Positions 17,462 to 27,051 of a stretch of 64,000 nt of DNA are shown one piece after another (the first letter of the stretch is position 1; each line of letters opens with the position of its first letter). Source of the DNA: Kordia antarctica (GTDB lineage Bacteria > Bacteroidota > Bacteroidia > Flavobacteriales > Flavobacteriaceae); assembly GCF_009901525.1 (NCBI RefSeq), contig NZ_CP019288.1:2633501-2697500 (forward strand), written 5' to 3'. A model generated the notes under the pieces. It was not told the DNA's origin. It saw only the letters and a program-made list of their open reading frames with translations, and did not search any database. The translations under genes were made by a program, and so were the position numbers.

Positions 17462-20400
17462 TTAAAAATTAACATTCAATTTGAGTCCAAAACTACGTGT
17501 GGTTGCATATGATAAATCTTCCACACCACTAACAATTCCTTGTCCTTGAACCGCTAATTGTTCTGGATCAAAATGTGGAATTTCGCTGATTGCGAATAGA
17601 TTTCTTCCCAAAAGGGAAACTTTAATGTCTGCATCACTTTTTAAGAATCCAATAGAATTTTCTTTGATTTTGAACGAATAACCAATCGAAAACTCGCGCA
17701 TTTTTAAATACGAAGCGTCATACACATTATTTTCCTCATGGTTTCTGTCATAGAATTGACGATAGTAACTTTCTGCCGAAATTGCCGTTGTGTTTTGCAC
17801 ATATATTGGATTGTCTGTCGTTCCTGTATTGATAACTCCATCAGCTACAATTCCTGCTTCTGGTCGAAAACTTGTTTCTTCTAATTGTCCACCAACTGCT
17901 GCTAATGAAAGTGTTCTTGAAACCAATTCGCCACCTTGTCGCCAATCAAGTAAGAAACTTAAATCCCAGTTTTTATACCTGAATTGATTGCTGAAACCAA
18001 TGATAAAATCTGGATTCGAATTTCCTAATTTTTTTAAGTTGTTGTCTGCAATAAATCGTCCTTCTGGCGTTAATACAAAATCGCCGTTTTCATTTCGTAA
18101 ATAGCCTGTTCCGTAGAAATCTCCAATACGTCCGCCTTCTTCAACTTGAAACCAAACCGTTTGATCTGGATTGTTGTAAACTCTTGAATATGCCAACGTA
18201 ATTCGTCCGTCTTGTTGTGGTAACGATGCTACCGTTGCACGATTTGTGCTAAAGTTTACGATACTATTCCACTCAAAGTTTTCATTTTTGATTGGAATTG
18301 CACTTAACACAATTTCGACACCTTTTGATCTAACTTCTCCACCATTGATAACTTGTTGCGTATAACCTGAACTTATAGGAATTGGAATGGATAAGATTTG
18401 ATCTTTCGTTAGCGCATTGTAATAGGTCACATCTAGATTTAATCTGTCTTTGAAGAATCTAAAATCTGCTCCAAATTCGTATGAAGTTGTGCGTTCTGGT
18501 TTTAGATTTGGATTTGGAATAAAATCTTGATTCGAGAATGTTGGTTGCGAGTTTACTGCAGTTTGCGATATGAATGTTCCAGAAGTTTGAAACGGATTTG
18601 TGTCATTTCCAACTTGTGCGACACTTGCTCTTAGTTTTGCAAACGAGATTACTTTTGGCAATTCTACTACATTACTCAAAATGAAACTACTTGATATTGA
18701 CGGATAGAAAAATGAAGTGTTTTCTGCCGAAAATGGTGTTGCTAATGCACTTGACCAATCGTTTCTTCCTGTAATATCAACATATAAAAAATCTTTGTAG
18801 CCAACTTTAAATAATCCGTAAAAACTGTTGATTCTTTTTTCTGTGGTAAAACCAAAACTTTCTATCGGAGAAGCTGCATTGTTCAAACTAAAAATTCCAG
18901 GTTGTGCCAATTGCGTGGTTTGTGATTGTGACGTACTTGCTTTCTGGCTGAGTCGATTCCCGCCAAGGGAAACATCAAAATTGAAATCGCCAGCTTTATT
19001 TGTGTAATTTACTAAGAAATCTGTGTTGATTTCACGATACGTAACATCGTGTTCTGCGTATGCTCCATTTCGGAAACGATTGGTACTAAAGTTCCGCAAG
19101 AAACGTCTTTTTTCGCTTGAATAATCCAATCCTGTACGAATCATCAGACGTAAGTTTTTCGTCAATTCTTGTCGCAATGCAATGTTTCCAAATACACGAT
19201 CTCGCTCAAAACTATTTCTATTTTCTTCTAAAATAAAGTACGGATTGTCAAAGAATGTATAGTTAAACGCATATTGCTGAATGCCTTCTAAACCTGGTTG
19301 CCAATAGTTACGTAAGTTGTCAATATTCAACGATCTCGGTCCCCAAGCGACTAATGAATAGTTTACATTTTCAGAACCATATCCGTTGGAAGGACGATTG
19401 TCGCTACTACTATAAACGTAATTAATGTTCGTTGTAATTTTTGTTTTTTCTGTGGGAGAAAACCCTAAGCGCGCCGCAACTGTTTGGCGATCTAAGTTTA
19501 CACCTGGAATGATAGATTCGCTTCGTAAATCAGTAAATGATACCCGATAATTCCCTTTGTCAAAACCAGAAGAAACCGCCACATTGTTAATCGTCGTTAC
19601 GCCTGTTTGGTAGAAATTTTTTAGGTTATCAGGATTCGAGACAAATGCCGTCGGCGTAATTGGCAATCCGTTGTACAACGAAGTATCTCCGCCACGAACT
19701 ATGGTTCCGTCAGCTAATGTTACAGGACTGTCAAATTGCGGAATTAGCGTTCCTTGATCCAATCGCGGTCCCCAACTATAGGTTATGTTGTCGTTGATTC
19801 CGCCTCCAAGTCCATCGACATATTCAAATTGTCCAGAGTTTCCTTGTCCGTATTCGTTTTGAAATTTTGGCAATTGAAACGCACTGTCAATGTATAAACT
19901 GGAATTGATACTTACGCCCAAACCTTTACTTTTGGAGCCATCTTTTGTGTTGATAATAATTACTCCATTGGAAGCGCGCGTTCCATATAATGCTGCCGCA
20001 CTTGGTCCTTTTAACACAGAAACCGAAGCAATATCATCTGGATTTACTTCCATTGCGCCGTTTCCGAAATCGACTTCTTGAAATCCTGCCGCAGCTTCAT
20101 TTGTTACATTGAAAACCGTGTTGTTGTTGATTGGCGTTCCGTCAACAATGAAAAGTGGATTGTTGTTTGTGAACGATTGTTCGCCACGAATTACAATTTT
20201 TGAGGATGAACCAACACCAGTTGCGCCACCTTGCGTAATGGTAACTCCTGCCAATTTTCCAGAAAGATTGTCTAAAAAGTTAACCGATTTTACTTCCGCA
20301 ATTCCTTCACCTTCGAGGCTTTGTATTGCATATCCTAATTCTTTGGTTTCTCGTTTTCGATTTAATGCTGTAATGACAATTTCGTTTAACGCAGTTGTTC

Positions 20401-20683
20401 CTTCTTCCAAGACAATGTTTATGATCGCTTGATTATTCACAGAAACTTCTTGCGTTGTATATCCTAATGCAGAAAAGATAAAAATATCATTGTTGTTTCG
20501 TGATGTTATGGAATAGTTTCCATCAATATCAGTTGTCGTTCCTTGCAAGGTATTTTTGATAAGAACATTGACAAAAGGAATCGTTGTTCCATCACTTTTA
20601 GACGTAACCGTTCCTGTAATTTTTTGTTGGGCATAACCAAAAGACATTATAAAAAATGTCAATCCCAATAGAAGTTGCTTCAT
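17462..20683 (-). CDS. SusC/RagA TonB-linked outer-membrane transporter
   Basis: 1073 residues. Signal peptide (about 1-18), CarboxypepD_reg-like domain (about 22-110, KITGTVTSKSDGTTIPFVNV), TonB-dependent plug (about 115-240, with the SusC signature KGPSAAALYGTRASNGVIIINT) and a C-terminal beta barrel ending in FGLKLNVNF with the terminal Phe. It imports a ligand captured by the SusD lid with energy from TonB. It is the first gene of the pair, with only 12 bp before the SusD gene. Length is normal for the family. Confidence 0.95.
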   Translation of the reverse strand: MKQLLLGLTFFIMSFGYAQQKITGTVTSKSDGTTIPFVNVLIKNTLQGTTTDIDGNYSITSRNNNDIFIFSALGYTTQEVSVNNQAIINIVLEEGTTALNEIVITALNRKRETKELGYAIQSLEGEGIAEVKSVNFLDNLSGKLAGVTITQGGATGVGSSSKIVIRGEQSFTNNNPLFIVDGTPINNNTVFNVTNEAAAGFQEVDFGNGAMEVNPDDIASVSVLKGPSAAALYGTRASNGVIIINTKDGSKSKGLGVSINSSLYIDSAFQLPKFQNEYGQGNSGQFEYVDGLGGGINDNITYSWGPRLDQGTLIPQFDSPVTLADGTIVRGGDTSLYNGLPITPTAFVSNPDNLKNFYQTGVTTINNVAVSSGFDKGNYRVSFTDLRSESIIPGVNLDRQTVAARLGFSPTEKTKITTNINYVYSSSDNRPSNGYGSENVNYSLVAWGPRSLNIDNLRNYWQPGLEGIQQYAFNYTFFDNPYFILEENRNSFERDRVFGNIALRQELTKNLRLMIRTGLDYSSEKRRFLRNFSTNRFRNGAYAEHDVTYREINTDFLVNYTNKAGDFNFDVSLGGNRLSQKASTSQSQTTQLAQPGIFSLNNAASPIESFGFTTEKRINSFYGLFKVGYKDFLYVDITGRNDWSSALATPFSAENTSFFYPSISSSFILSNVVELPKVISFAKLRASVAQVGNDTNPFQTSGTFISQTAVNSQPTFSNQDFIPNPNLKPERTTSYEFGADFRFFKDRLNLDVTYYNALTKDQILSIPIPISSGYTQQVINGGEVRSKGVEIVLSAIPIKNENFEWNSIVNFSTNRATVASLPQQDGRITLAYSRVYNNPDQTVWFQVEEGGRIGDFYGTGYLRNENGDFVLTPEGRFIADNNLKKLGNSNPDFIIGFSNQFRYKNWDLSFLLDWRQGGELVSRTLSLAAVGGQLEETSFRPEAGIVADGVINTGTTDNPIYVQNTTAISAESYYRQFYDRNHEENNVYDASYLKMREFSIGYSFKIKENSIGFLKSDADIKVSLLGRNLFAISEIPHFDPEQLAVQGQGIVSGVEDLSYATTRSFGLKLNVNF

Positions 20684-20729
20684 TAATTGAGGTATTGTAA
20701 AAGTATGAAAGATTCGTTTTTTACAGCTT

Positions 20730-21413
20730 TTATGAAAGTGAAGGCGAACCTTTGTTGAAGAGCGATTTTGTGTAGAAAGTTGCTATGTCAAAAGTCAGAA
20801 ATGAGTTGACTGACTGTATTTTTTGAATTATGTTTAATAGTATATTTTTGAACGTTTCCGAAACGTATTGCAATCGTTTGTAAAACCAACTAACATCTTG
20901 TTGTGCGTCAACATCTTTTAACGTTCGTTGGAGTTTTATTTGTAATCCTTCTTGCAGTAACGATTGCTGAAATGCTGTTCGCAGGTGTCGTGTTTGCCAC
21001 GGAAGTTCTTGAAAAGTTGTAGCGTTGAAATGTTCTTTACTAATTCCTAAGAGATAGATTCCTCCATCTGTTGCTGGGCCAATGACAACTTTGTTTTGTT
21101 GTAAGTCGTGATGCGTTTTTAGAATATCGGTTGCTTCTAACGAAGGTGTATCGTTTCCGACAGAAATTAGTTGTGTAAATCCTTTTGCAAATACGGCTGC
21201 AATTGCATTGGTAAATCGTGCGCCAAATGTTGTTCCGTGTTGTTCTTTTTCAGAATAGATAAAATACGGTAATCCAGTTTTTTGAACTTTTTCAAGGATT
21301 TGCGCGTTGAAGTATGAAAACAATTTTTCTCCATTAGGTATCATTTTTTGCTCCGCTTCCTTATGAGAAGAGTTTGCAAAGATTAGAATCGCAGTGGAGT
21401 TTGTTGGTTTCAG
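20730..21413 (-). CDS. DUF2064 glycosyltransferase-A-like protein with probable non-ATG start
   Basis: From CTG at 21413 the product is 227 residues, beginning MKPTNSTAILIFANSSHKEA if CTG is read as Met. This keeps the first beta strand ILIFAN that DUF2064 (TIGR04282-like) proteins have. The first ATG, at 21344, gives 204 residues and cuts that strand off; a TAA lies two codons before the CTG. Further family motifs are SEKEQHGTTFGARFTNAI, ISVGNDTPSL and GPATDGGIYLLG. These proteins have a nucleotide-sugar transferase fold and unclear function. Either the start is non-canonical or the original ATG was lost. Confidence 0.75.
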   Translation of the reverse strand: MKPTNSTAILIFANSSHKEAEQKMIPNGEKLFSYFNAQILEKVQKTGLPYFIYSEKEQHGTTFGARFTNAIAAVFAKGFTQLISVGNDTPSLEATDILKTHHDLQQNKVVIGPATDGGIYLLGISKEHFNATTFQELPWQTRHLRTAFQQSLLQEGLQIKLQRTLKDVDAQQDVSWFYKRLQYVSETFKNILLNIIQKIQSVNSFLTFDIATFYTKSLFNKGSPSLS

Positions 21414-21648
21414 GGTTTATTTTTTTAGATGGTTTTGTAGTATTAAAGTTTAGTTACCGAATTTGTTGAAACCTTACAGTTTAGTTTCTGTTATTGACTA
21501 TTGATTTTAATTGCACTTCCATTTGAAATTGAATTTTCTATTTTTATCACTATTTAATATATACGAATATGTATGACAAACGGTTTTAAAATATTTAATG
21601 TAAAGCACATCACATTTTATAGTATTTTTAGGTGTAATTTTTAAGTTT

Positions 21649-22119
21649 ATGAAATTAGCATCACAGATAGCGAAACATTTTAAAGAAGTTCATTTTGGAG
21701 AAAATTGGACTGGCTCGAGTTTTAAAGAAATTATGGAAGGCGTGACTTTTGAACAAGCCACCACGAAAGTGCAAGATTTGAACACGATTCTTACCTTGGT
21801 TTTTCATGCGAATTATTACGTTGCGGCAGTTTTGAAAGTGTTTCAAGGAGAAGCATTGAACGCAAAAGATGAATTGAGTTTTGATCATCCGCAGTTAAAT
21901 TCCGAAGCCGAATGGCAAGCATTTTTAGCTCAAGTTTGGAAAGATGCTGAAGCGTTTGCTGATTTTGTAGAACTGTTACCCGATGATTGTTTTGACAAAG
22001 ATTTTACAGATAAGAAGTATGGAAATTATTACCGAAATATTCACGGAATTATTGAGCATACACATTATCATATTGGGCAAATATCGTTGTTGAAAAAAAT
22101 GTTAAATTTTGAATTTTGA
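21649..22119 (+). CDS. DinB/DUF1572-like four-helix protein
   Basis: 156 residues. The fold is DinB-like, with a potential metal-binding His set: VFHANYY near residue 47 and GIIEHTHYHIGQ near 141. DinB-superfamily proteins are often thiol-dependent transferases with a His triad holding a metal. The cognate small thiol and substrate are not evident. It is monocistronic. Upstream is a long AT-rich gap, and no promoter was resolved. Confidence 0.75.
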   Translation: MKLASQIAKHFKEVHFGENWTGSSFKEIMEGVTFEQATTKVQDLNTILTLVFHANYYVAAVLKVFQGEALNAKDELSFDHPQLNSEAEWQAFLAQVWKDAEAFADFVELLPDDCFDKDFTDKKYGNYYRNIHGIIEHTHYHIGQISLLKKMLNFEF

Positions 22120-22163
22120 ATTTTTTAACCTTTAGATTGTTTATCTCGCTTTGCTCGATCTTT

Positions 22164-22252
22164 GTTAGATTGTTAGATTGTTAGATTGTTAGAAATAAAC
22201 TGTTTCTCGATACAATTTTCTTCATTTCATTCCGAAAATTACTCGAAACGAC
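22164..22252. repeat. Short tandem repeat and interspersed element copy 2
   Basis: GTTAGATT is repeated three and a half times at 22164-22192. It is followed at 22203-22252 by an element like that at 5432-5472 (TCTCGATACAATTTTC ... ACTCGAAACGACG). The region separates convergent genes and has no coding potential. Confidence 0.6.
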
Positions 22253-22293
22253 GTTTTTTAATCTTTTAATTATTAAATTTTTCAATCATTTCC

Positions 22294-23382
22294 CTACAAC
22301 CATTTTTTTCTACGGAAGAAAATTAAAAGTGCTAAAAACAACGCAATCATAATTCCCCATAAAACAAAGTAGCCGTTTTCAGAATGTAATTCGGGCATGT
22401 GCTCAAAGTTCATTCCGTAGACACCAACAATGAACGTTAGTGGAATGAAAATCGTAGAAATGATCGTTAACACTTTCATGATTCCGTTCATTTTGTTACT
22501 CATGGTTGTCATGTGCATGTCCATTAATCCCCAAACCATTTCTCTGTAAAGATCAATGTTATCGTTGATTTGCAGAATATGATCTTGTAAATCTTTTAGA
22601 TAGTTGTATGTTTTTATGGTAATTAATTCAGATTGAGATTTCACTAATCTACTGATAACTTCTCGTGATGGAAAGACGTTTCTGCGCAAGCGTAATAAGT
22701 CTTGTTTTAAGTATTGAATGTCTCTAGAAATTCCTTCTCGCGAATTTTCTAGGAATAATTCATCTTCGGTTTGTTCTACTTTTGCACCAAACATTTCAAT
22801 GACAACGGAGTAGTTATCAATGATTGCATCCATGAGTGAAAATGCTAAATAATCGGCACTAGAACTTCGAAGTCTGCTTTTTTGATTTTTGAATCGTCTG
22901 CGAATCGGGTCAAAGATATCTTCTTCTGTTTCCTGAAACGTTAATACGTAATCGTGTCCAATAATGATAGAAATATGTTCCGTAAGCAACTCGTTTTCTT
23001 TGTTGTGATACAACATTTTTAACACAACAAATATGTAGTTTTCATATTCGTCAATTTTAGGACGCTGATTCGTGTTTACAATGTCTTCTAAGATTAATGG
23101 ATGTAGTTTGAAGTACCTGCCAATTTTCGTAATATCCTGCGCATTGTTGAGTCCATTGACATTAATCCACGTTACACGATTGTTGCCTTTGACATTTAAT
23201 ATATTCTGTATTTGATTGGTTTGGTGCGTATTGTATTCTTCACTTGTATATTCATGAACTTCTAGTATCGTTTCTAGATTTTCCTTATCACCTAAATACA
23301 CCAATTCGCCTGGAGCTCTTCCCAAACTTCTCGAAGCGTTTTCTTTTTTCCTTCTTTTTTCTTTTTTAGATGATATATTCAA
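22294..23382 (-). CDS. corA: CorA-type magnesium/cobalt transporter
   Basis: 362 residues. A cytoplasmic N-terminal domain precedes a long helix and two C-terminal membrane segments (about 303-325 and 338-356). The conserved YGMNFEHMPEL after TM1 is the GMN selectivity motif of CorA, which carries Mg2+ as a pentameric channel. The strongly basic N-terminus (KKEKRRKKENASR) is longer than needed. It is followed on the same strand by two MscS-type channel genes, making an ion and osmotic homeostasis group. Confidence 0.93.
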   Translation of the reverse strand: MNISSKKEKRRKKENASRSLGRAPGELVYLGDKENLETILEVHEYTSEEYNTHQTNQIQNILNVKGNNRVTWINVNGLNNAQDITKIGRYFKLHPLILEDIVNTNQRPKIDEYENYIFVVLKMLYHNKENELLTEHISIIIGHDYVLTFQETEEDIFDPIRRRFKNQKSRLRSSSADYLAFSLMDAIIDNYSVVIEMFGAKVEQTEDELFLENSREGISRDIQYLKQDLLRLRRNVFPSREVISRLVKSQSELITIKTYNYLKDLQDHILQINDNIDLYREMVWGLMDMHMTTMSNKMNGIMKVLTIISTIFIPLTFIVGVYGMNFEHMPELHSENGYFVLWGIMIALFLALLIFFRRKKWL

Positions 23383-23447
23383 GGTGTCTTATTTTTTGTT
23401 CGGAATGTTTAAATGTACGTAATATATTATGATTTAATTTTACGTTA

Positions 23448-23984
23448 TTATTCTTCGAACAACTCTTTTTCTTCTTTTTCTATAGGTTCTTCTTTTGCTA
23501 GAATTTCAATTGCTTTTTGCATAACTAATGCGTTAGGAATTGAAATGTGTTGACCTTCATCAGTTTCAATAAAAAAGTAAAACGCTGTAATATTCTTTAC
23601 AGAACCTGTCCATTCGTAATCTTTATCAATGATTTTAATGCGATTTCCTATTCGGATTGGATGATAGAAAAACAGAATAAAGCTCGCCGTAATATTTGAA
23701 AGTATAGACCATTGCGCAAAGAATCCGACACCTAAAACCGCCAAAACAGATGAGATGAATATGGCGAAATCTTCAAATTTTACGCCCCAAATTAAGGCTA
23801 GAAAGAATCCAGATATGAGATAAATGACAAAGTAACAGATATTGAAAATTACTTTCCGCCTGTTTACTTCTATCGCTCGTACAAAACTAAATTTACGAAT
23901 TGCTTTTTTTATGATAAAGCTTGTAACAATCATAATTACGATCAACAATAACGTATGTAGTAATTCATCTTTAGGAACGATCAT
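23448..23984 (-). CDS. Small MscS-family mechanosensitive channel protein
   Basis: 178 residues with three hydrophobic segments (about 8-26, 45-66, 72-110). The pore-helix region and beta domain follow, including FFAQWSILSNITASFILFFYHPIRIGNRI and GSVKNITAFYFFIETDEGQHISIPNALVMQ. The last segment matches the MscS beta domain, but the C-terminal alpha/beta vestibule is missing and only a Glu/Lys-rich tail remains. It is shorter than the neighbouring MscS protein, so it is a minimal member or a mixed-oligomer partner. Confidence 0.85.
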   Translation of the reverse strand: MIVPKDELLHTLLLIVIMIVTSFIIKKAIRKFSFVRAIEVNRRKVIFNICYFVIYLISGFFLALIWGVKFEDFAIFISSVLAVLGVGFFAQWSILSNITASFILFFYHPIRIGNRIKIIDKDYEWTGSVKNITAFYFFIETDEGQHISIPNALVMQKAIEILAKEEPIEKEEKELFEE

Positions 23985-24147
23985 AATAGCTTATTTTATG
24001 AGTTAACGTGAGTTCGATATAGTATTATCAAAAATTCTTTAAAAACACTTTGAATTAAATAACTGATACACTTCTGAAAAAGAGTTTATTACGCGTTATT
24101 TTTGTAGCTAATTCTAGTTCGTTTTTAATACTATCAAAAGTATACAA

Positions 24148-24185
24148 AAAAAGTATAGATGAACAAAAATTCATCTATACTTTTT
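24148..24185 (-). terminator. Rho-independent terminator after the MscS gene
   Basis: Perfect 16-bp stem (24148-24163 with 24170-24185) around a 6-base loop. An A-run on the plus strand supplies the U-tract for minus-strand transcripts. It lies just past the stop of the minus-strand channel gene. Confidence 0.85.
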
Positions 24186-24207
24186 AAAGGAGATTTTATA
24201 CTGTATT

Positions 24208-25125
24208 TTATGCTTCTTCCGTTTTTTCAGCTTTAGAAACATGCAAAGTTTGATCGTCAAATTGCAAGGTTCTAATTGGGAATGGAATGTTGATTCCTTC
24301 TTTTGCGAATGCTTGTCTTATTTTCTTGATTCCTTTACTCTTTGCTTTTAACTGTTCTAATGAGTTTTCGGCATCAATCCAAAATCTACATAAGAAATTA
24401 ATGGAACTTCCGCCAAATTCAGTATAGTAAAATTCTACATTTTCCGTACTTTCTATTTGGTCAAAAGAGTCGGCAATAACATTTTTAGTAATTTGTTCTA
24501 CTTGTTCTAAGTCAGATTCATATCCAACTCCACATTCTATCATCACACGCATTCGTGTAGTAAGTGAAAAGTTTTTTATAGGGTTTTCTAAAATAGTTTT
24601 GTTTGGAATGATCACAATATTGTTGTCCGCCTCTTTTAAGACTAAATAATTTAAGGCAATGTCCATAACTTCACCTGAAAATCCTGTGGTTTCAACCCAG
24701 TTTCCAAGACGTATGTTTTTTCTAAAGGATAATACAATACCCGAAATTGTATTGGAAAGCGTTCCTTGTAAAGCCAAACCAATTACAACACCTGATATTC
24801 CGGCACCTGTTAACAATCCTGAGATGGACTGACCAAGATTTAATACACTTAAAGCGAGAAATAATCCTAGCAATACTACTATAACTGCAATAACTTTTGC
24901 AATTAATTTTGCAACAGATCTTTGTCGTACACGCCCGACAACAAGTTTTAAAGTAGTTTTGAATACTAATCTAGATAAAAAATAACTTAGTATTAATACT
25001 AAAAGTGCTACACCTAAGTTTGGTAAATTTTCCACAAATGCTACCCACCAACTTTGTAATTTGTCGATGACGATTCCTGCTGTTGATTGTATATCTTCTG
25101 TTGTTGACTGTTGTATGATCGCCAT
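24208..25125 (-). CDS. MscS-family mechanosensitive ion channel
   Basis: 305 residues from the ATG at 25125. A longer frame upstream adds a basic, unlikely N-terminus. Three membrane segments come first (about 37-58, 82-104, 108-135). The pore helix LLTGAGISGVVIGLALQGT and the following SNTISGIVLSFRKNIRLGNWVE match the MscS TM3-beta junction, and the C-terminal vestibule is complete (IRTLQFDD). Such channels relieve turgor under osmotic downshift. A terminator follows the gene. Confidence 0.93.
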   Translation of the reverse strand: MAIIQQSTTEDIQSTAGIVIDKLQSWWVAFVENLPNLGVALLVLILSYFLSRLVFKTTLKLVVGRVRQRSVAKLIAKVIAVIVVLLGLFLALSVLNLGQSISGLLTGAGISGVVIGLALQGTLSNTISGIVLSFRKNIRLGNWVETTGFSGEVMDIALNYLVLKEADNNIVIIPNKTILENPIKNFSLTTRMRVMIECGVGYESDLEQVEQITKNVIADSFDQIESTENVEFYYTEFGGSSINFLCRFWIDAENSLEQLKAKSKGIKKIRQAFAKEGINIPFPIRTLQFDDQTLHVSKAEKTEEA

Positions 25126-25263
25126 GTATTTTTCTTTTGTTGTAATAAATTTAATAATTTTTGTATTTCTTTCGCAATACACCTCTTTTTAACTAAAAAC
25201 TAACCTCATCAATTTGACAAGGTTAGTTCGTAATTGTATACAAATATGATGATTTATCTACAC

Positions 25264-25806
25264 TTAGAATTTTAAATCTTCAAAAATCACAAATTCGGTA
25301 TCATCAGTTTTAGGATTGTAATACTCTAATACAAAGTCATTATCCTTTGTGAAATACCCAACTCCATTCATTTCTTTTGAAGAAATTACATAGTAGTTAT
25401 TATATTTTGATCGAACTGCTTTTCCGATGTTTACTTCTTTATCATTTTCTGTATAACTCATATTCAATGAGTTTCCTTCTGCTGAAAAAGCATATTTTCT
25501 ATTATTCATGTTATAATATTTCACTTTCGTTACTTTATCATAAAATGGATCTTTATCATTATCAATCATGAAAGTTTTTGTTACTGCAATTGGCGCAACT
25601 ACTCTATCTTGATTTAATTGATGCTTCTGATTTTTGTCAAATTTAACTTTCTGAGTTTTTTCAGTAATTACTTTTACTTTAGTATTGATGACTTCATCAC
25701 CTTTTACCGTAGTTGTTTTTTTAACTTCAGTAGTAACTATTTTATCTTTTTGTGCAAATGCAAACGTTCCTGTTAACAAAATTGCAACTATAATTAATTT
25801 TTTCAT
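25264..25806 (-). CDS. Secreted protein of unknown function
   Basis: 180 residues with a signal peptide (MKKLIIVAILLTGTFAFA). A Lys/Thr/Val-rich segment follows (about 20-60, TTEVKKTTTVKGDEVINTKVK), then a small beta-rich domain (about 75-180). No catalytic motif is visible. It may respond to envelope stress, being next to channel and DUF1328 genes, but that is inference from position only. Confidence 0.65.
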   Translation of the reverse strand: MKKLIIVAILLTGTFAFAQKDKIVTTEVKKTTTVKGDEVINTKVKVITEKTQKVKFDKNQKHQLNQDRVVAPIAVTKTFMIDNDKDPFYDKVTKVKYYNMNNRKYAFSAEGNSLNMSYTENDKEVNIGKAVRSKYNNYYVISSKEMNGVGYFTKDNDFVLEYYNPKTDDTEFVIFEDLKF

Positions 25807-25955
25807 CGTGTGAATATTATTGTTGTTAATAATTATTTTAAAATGGATTCTTGGCTATCGTAGATGAGTTACCTCGCCCCGAAAGAACGAGGTATCAAGT
25901 AGAAAACCACTATTGTATTTCGACGTAAGCATCGAAAAATTGATCCAAATCTTAC

Positions 25956-26117
25956 TTAGATTTTCTTTCTTCCAGTAATTAAAGTAATTACAAAAAGTAC
26001 TAAAAATACAAAGAATAAGATTTTTGCGATTCCTGCAGAAGCTCCTGCGATTCCACCGAAACCTAAAACTCCAGCGATTAATGCGATAACGATAAATGTA
26101 ATTGTCCAACGTAACAT
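25956..26117 (-). CDS. DUF1328 small membrane protein
   Basis: 53 residues: [20 protein letters not shown] at the start, then a Gly/Ala-rich [12 protein letters not shown] turn, a second helix ending FVITLITG and a basic tail RKKI. This is the DUF1328/YtjA pattern of two membrane helices around a glycine-rich hinge. Family members are stress-induced small membrane proteins of unknown function. It is shorter than usual gene-calling cut-offs. The flank 26118-26349 has no other gene that I can see. Confidence 0.9.
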   Translation of the reverse strand: MLRWTITFIVIALIAGVLGFGGIAGASAGIAKILFFVFLVLFVITLITGRKKI

Positions 26118-26349
26118 ATGTTTATTATTTAAAGGTTAGTAATAATTTGTTTTTGTTTGATACAAATGTATGATGACATTGATTCTTCGCTTTGCTGAAT
26201 CCGTTTTAATGTTAGCTCATTTAAAAAATGCTTTTCATTTGAATTTAAGATAAGTACAACCCAAAAATGGCGCTTTTCAAGCATGCTCTATAATTATCTT
26301 AACGAAATGCATTAAGATGAATGGCATATGAGTCAACTCTTTCGAACGA

Positions 26350-27051
26350 ATGATGCTACTTTTGAATCTTGAAAGAGAATATGAACTAGACGCTTTCCCT
26401 CGAGCACACAATCCCAACCAAATGAAATATAAACTGTCAAACATTGCAAGCAGAACTTCACTCGAACTTACTTTTAGACTTCCATTAATGTATCCAAATA
26501 CGTATAAGCCAAACTTGATTATTGATGGATTGAAAGAACAATCTATTCCTATTATAACCATGCACGACCCGAAACATATTACAAAAGGAATATGGGGAAT
26601 TCTTCCGCAAGATTTTGAAGGAGATTGGAAAAAGTTTCAAAAATTAAAAACAACATTGCATACAAATAGAAATGACATTGCAAATAATATATTGTACAAT
26701 GAAGCACTCGAAAAAAGGCGTTGTTTAATTTTAGTTACAGGGTTTTACATGTATCAACTTGATGAAAATGAAATAAAAACATTTTTGGTAGAAAAGGAAA
26801 ACGCCGCTCCTTTCTCCATAGCTGGGATTTATAATATCTTAGAAGATGGTTTTATTACGTGTTCCGTAATTAATACAGAAATAAACGATCTTTTATCTTC
26901 TGAAAAGAATTTATATGATAGCATGCCGCTCGAAATTCCGCAGTTATTCAAAAATACGTGGCTCAGTGAACAAACAGCGTTTAATGATATAAAACACATC
27001 ATTTCAAAACCGTATTTAACAAAATTTAAAATTCAAAGAATCGCCTCATGA
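26350..27051 (+). CDS. Catalytically degenerate SRAP (YedK/HMCES-like) homologue
   Basis: 233 residues aligning by eye with SOS-response-associated peptidase proteins, which crosslink to abasic sites through Cys2. Landmarks are SIPIITMHDPKHITKGIWGI, KRRCLILVTGFYMYQ, PFSIAGIYN and YDSMPLEIP. The key residues are missing. There is no Met-Cys N-terminus: the frame opens after a TGA with only six codons before the two Mets. The NARAE Asn/Glu motif reads NRNDI, GFYEW reads GFYMY, and the His before RMP is absent. It overlaps the cardiolipin synthase gene by 4 bp, so they are co-transcribed. The sequence is intact, so a non-catalytic role is possible. Confidence 0.65.
   Translation: MMLLLNLEREYELDAFPRAHNPNQMKYKLSNIASRTSLELTFRLPLMYPNTYKPNLIIDGLKEQSIPIITMHDPKHITKGIWGILPQDFEGDWKKFQKLKTTLHTNRNDIANNILYNEALEKRRCLILVTGFYMYQLDENEIKTFLVEKENAAPFSIAGIYNILEDGFITCSVINTEINDLLSSEKNLYDSMPLEIPQLFKNTWLSEQTAFNDIKHIISKPYLTKFKIQRIAS

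Noticed and set aside
20109..20432. 107-codon plus-strand frame antisense to the SusC gene
   Set aside because: It overlaps the conserved plug domain on the other strand; no independent support.
25855..26109. Minus-strand frame of 84 codons over the DUF1328 region
   Set aside because: It is out of frame with the 53-residue DUF1328 protein, has Arg/Asn-rich composition and no homology.
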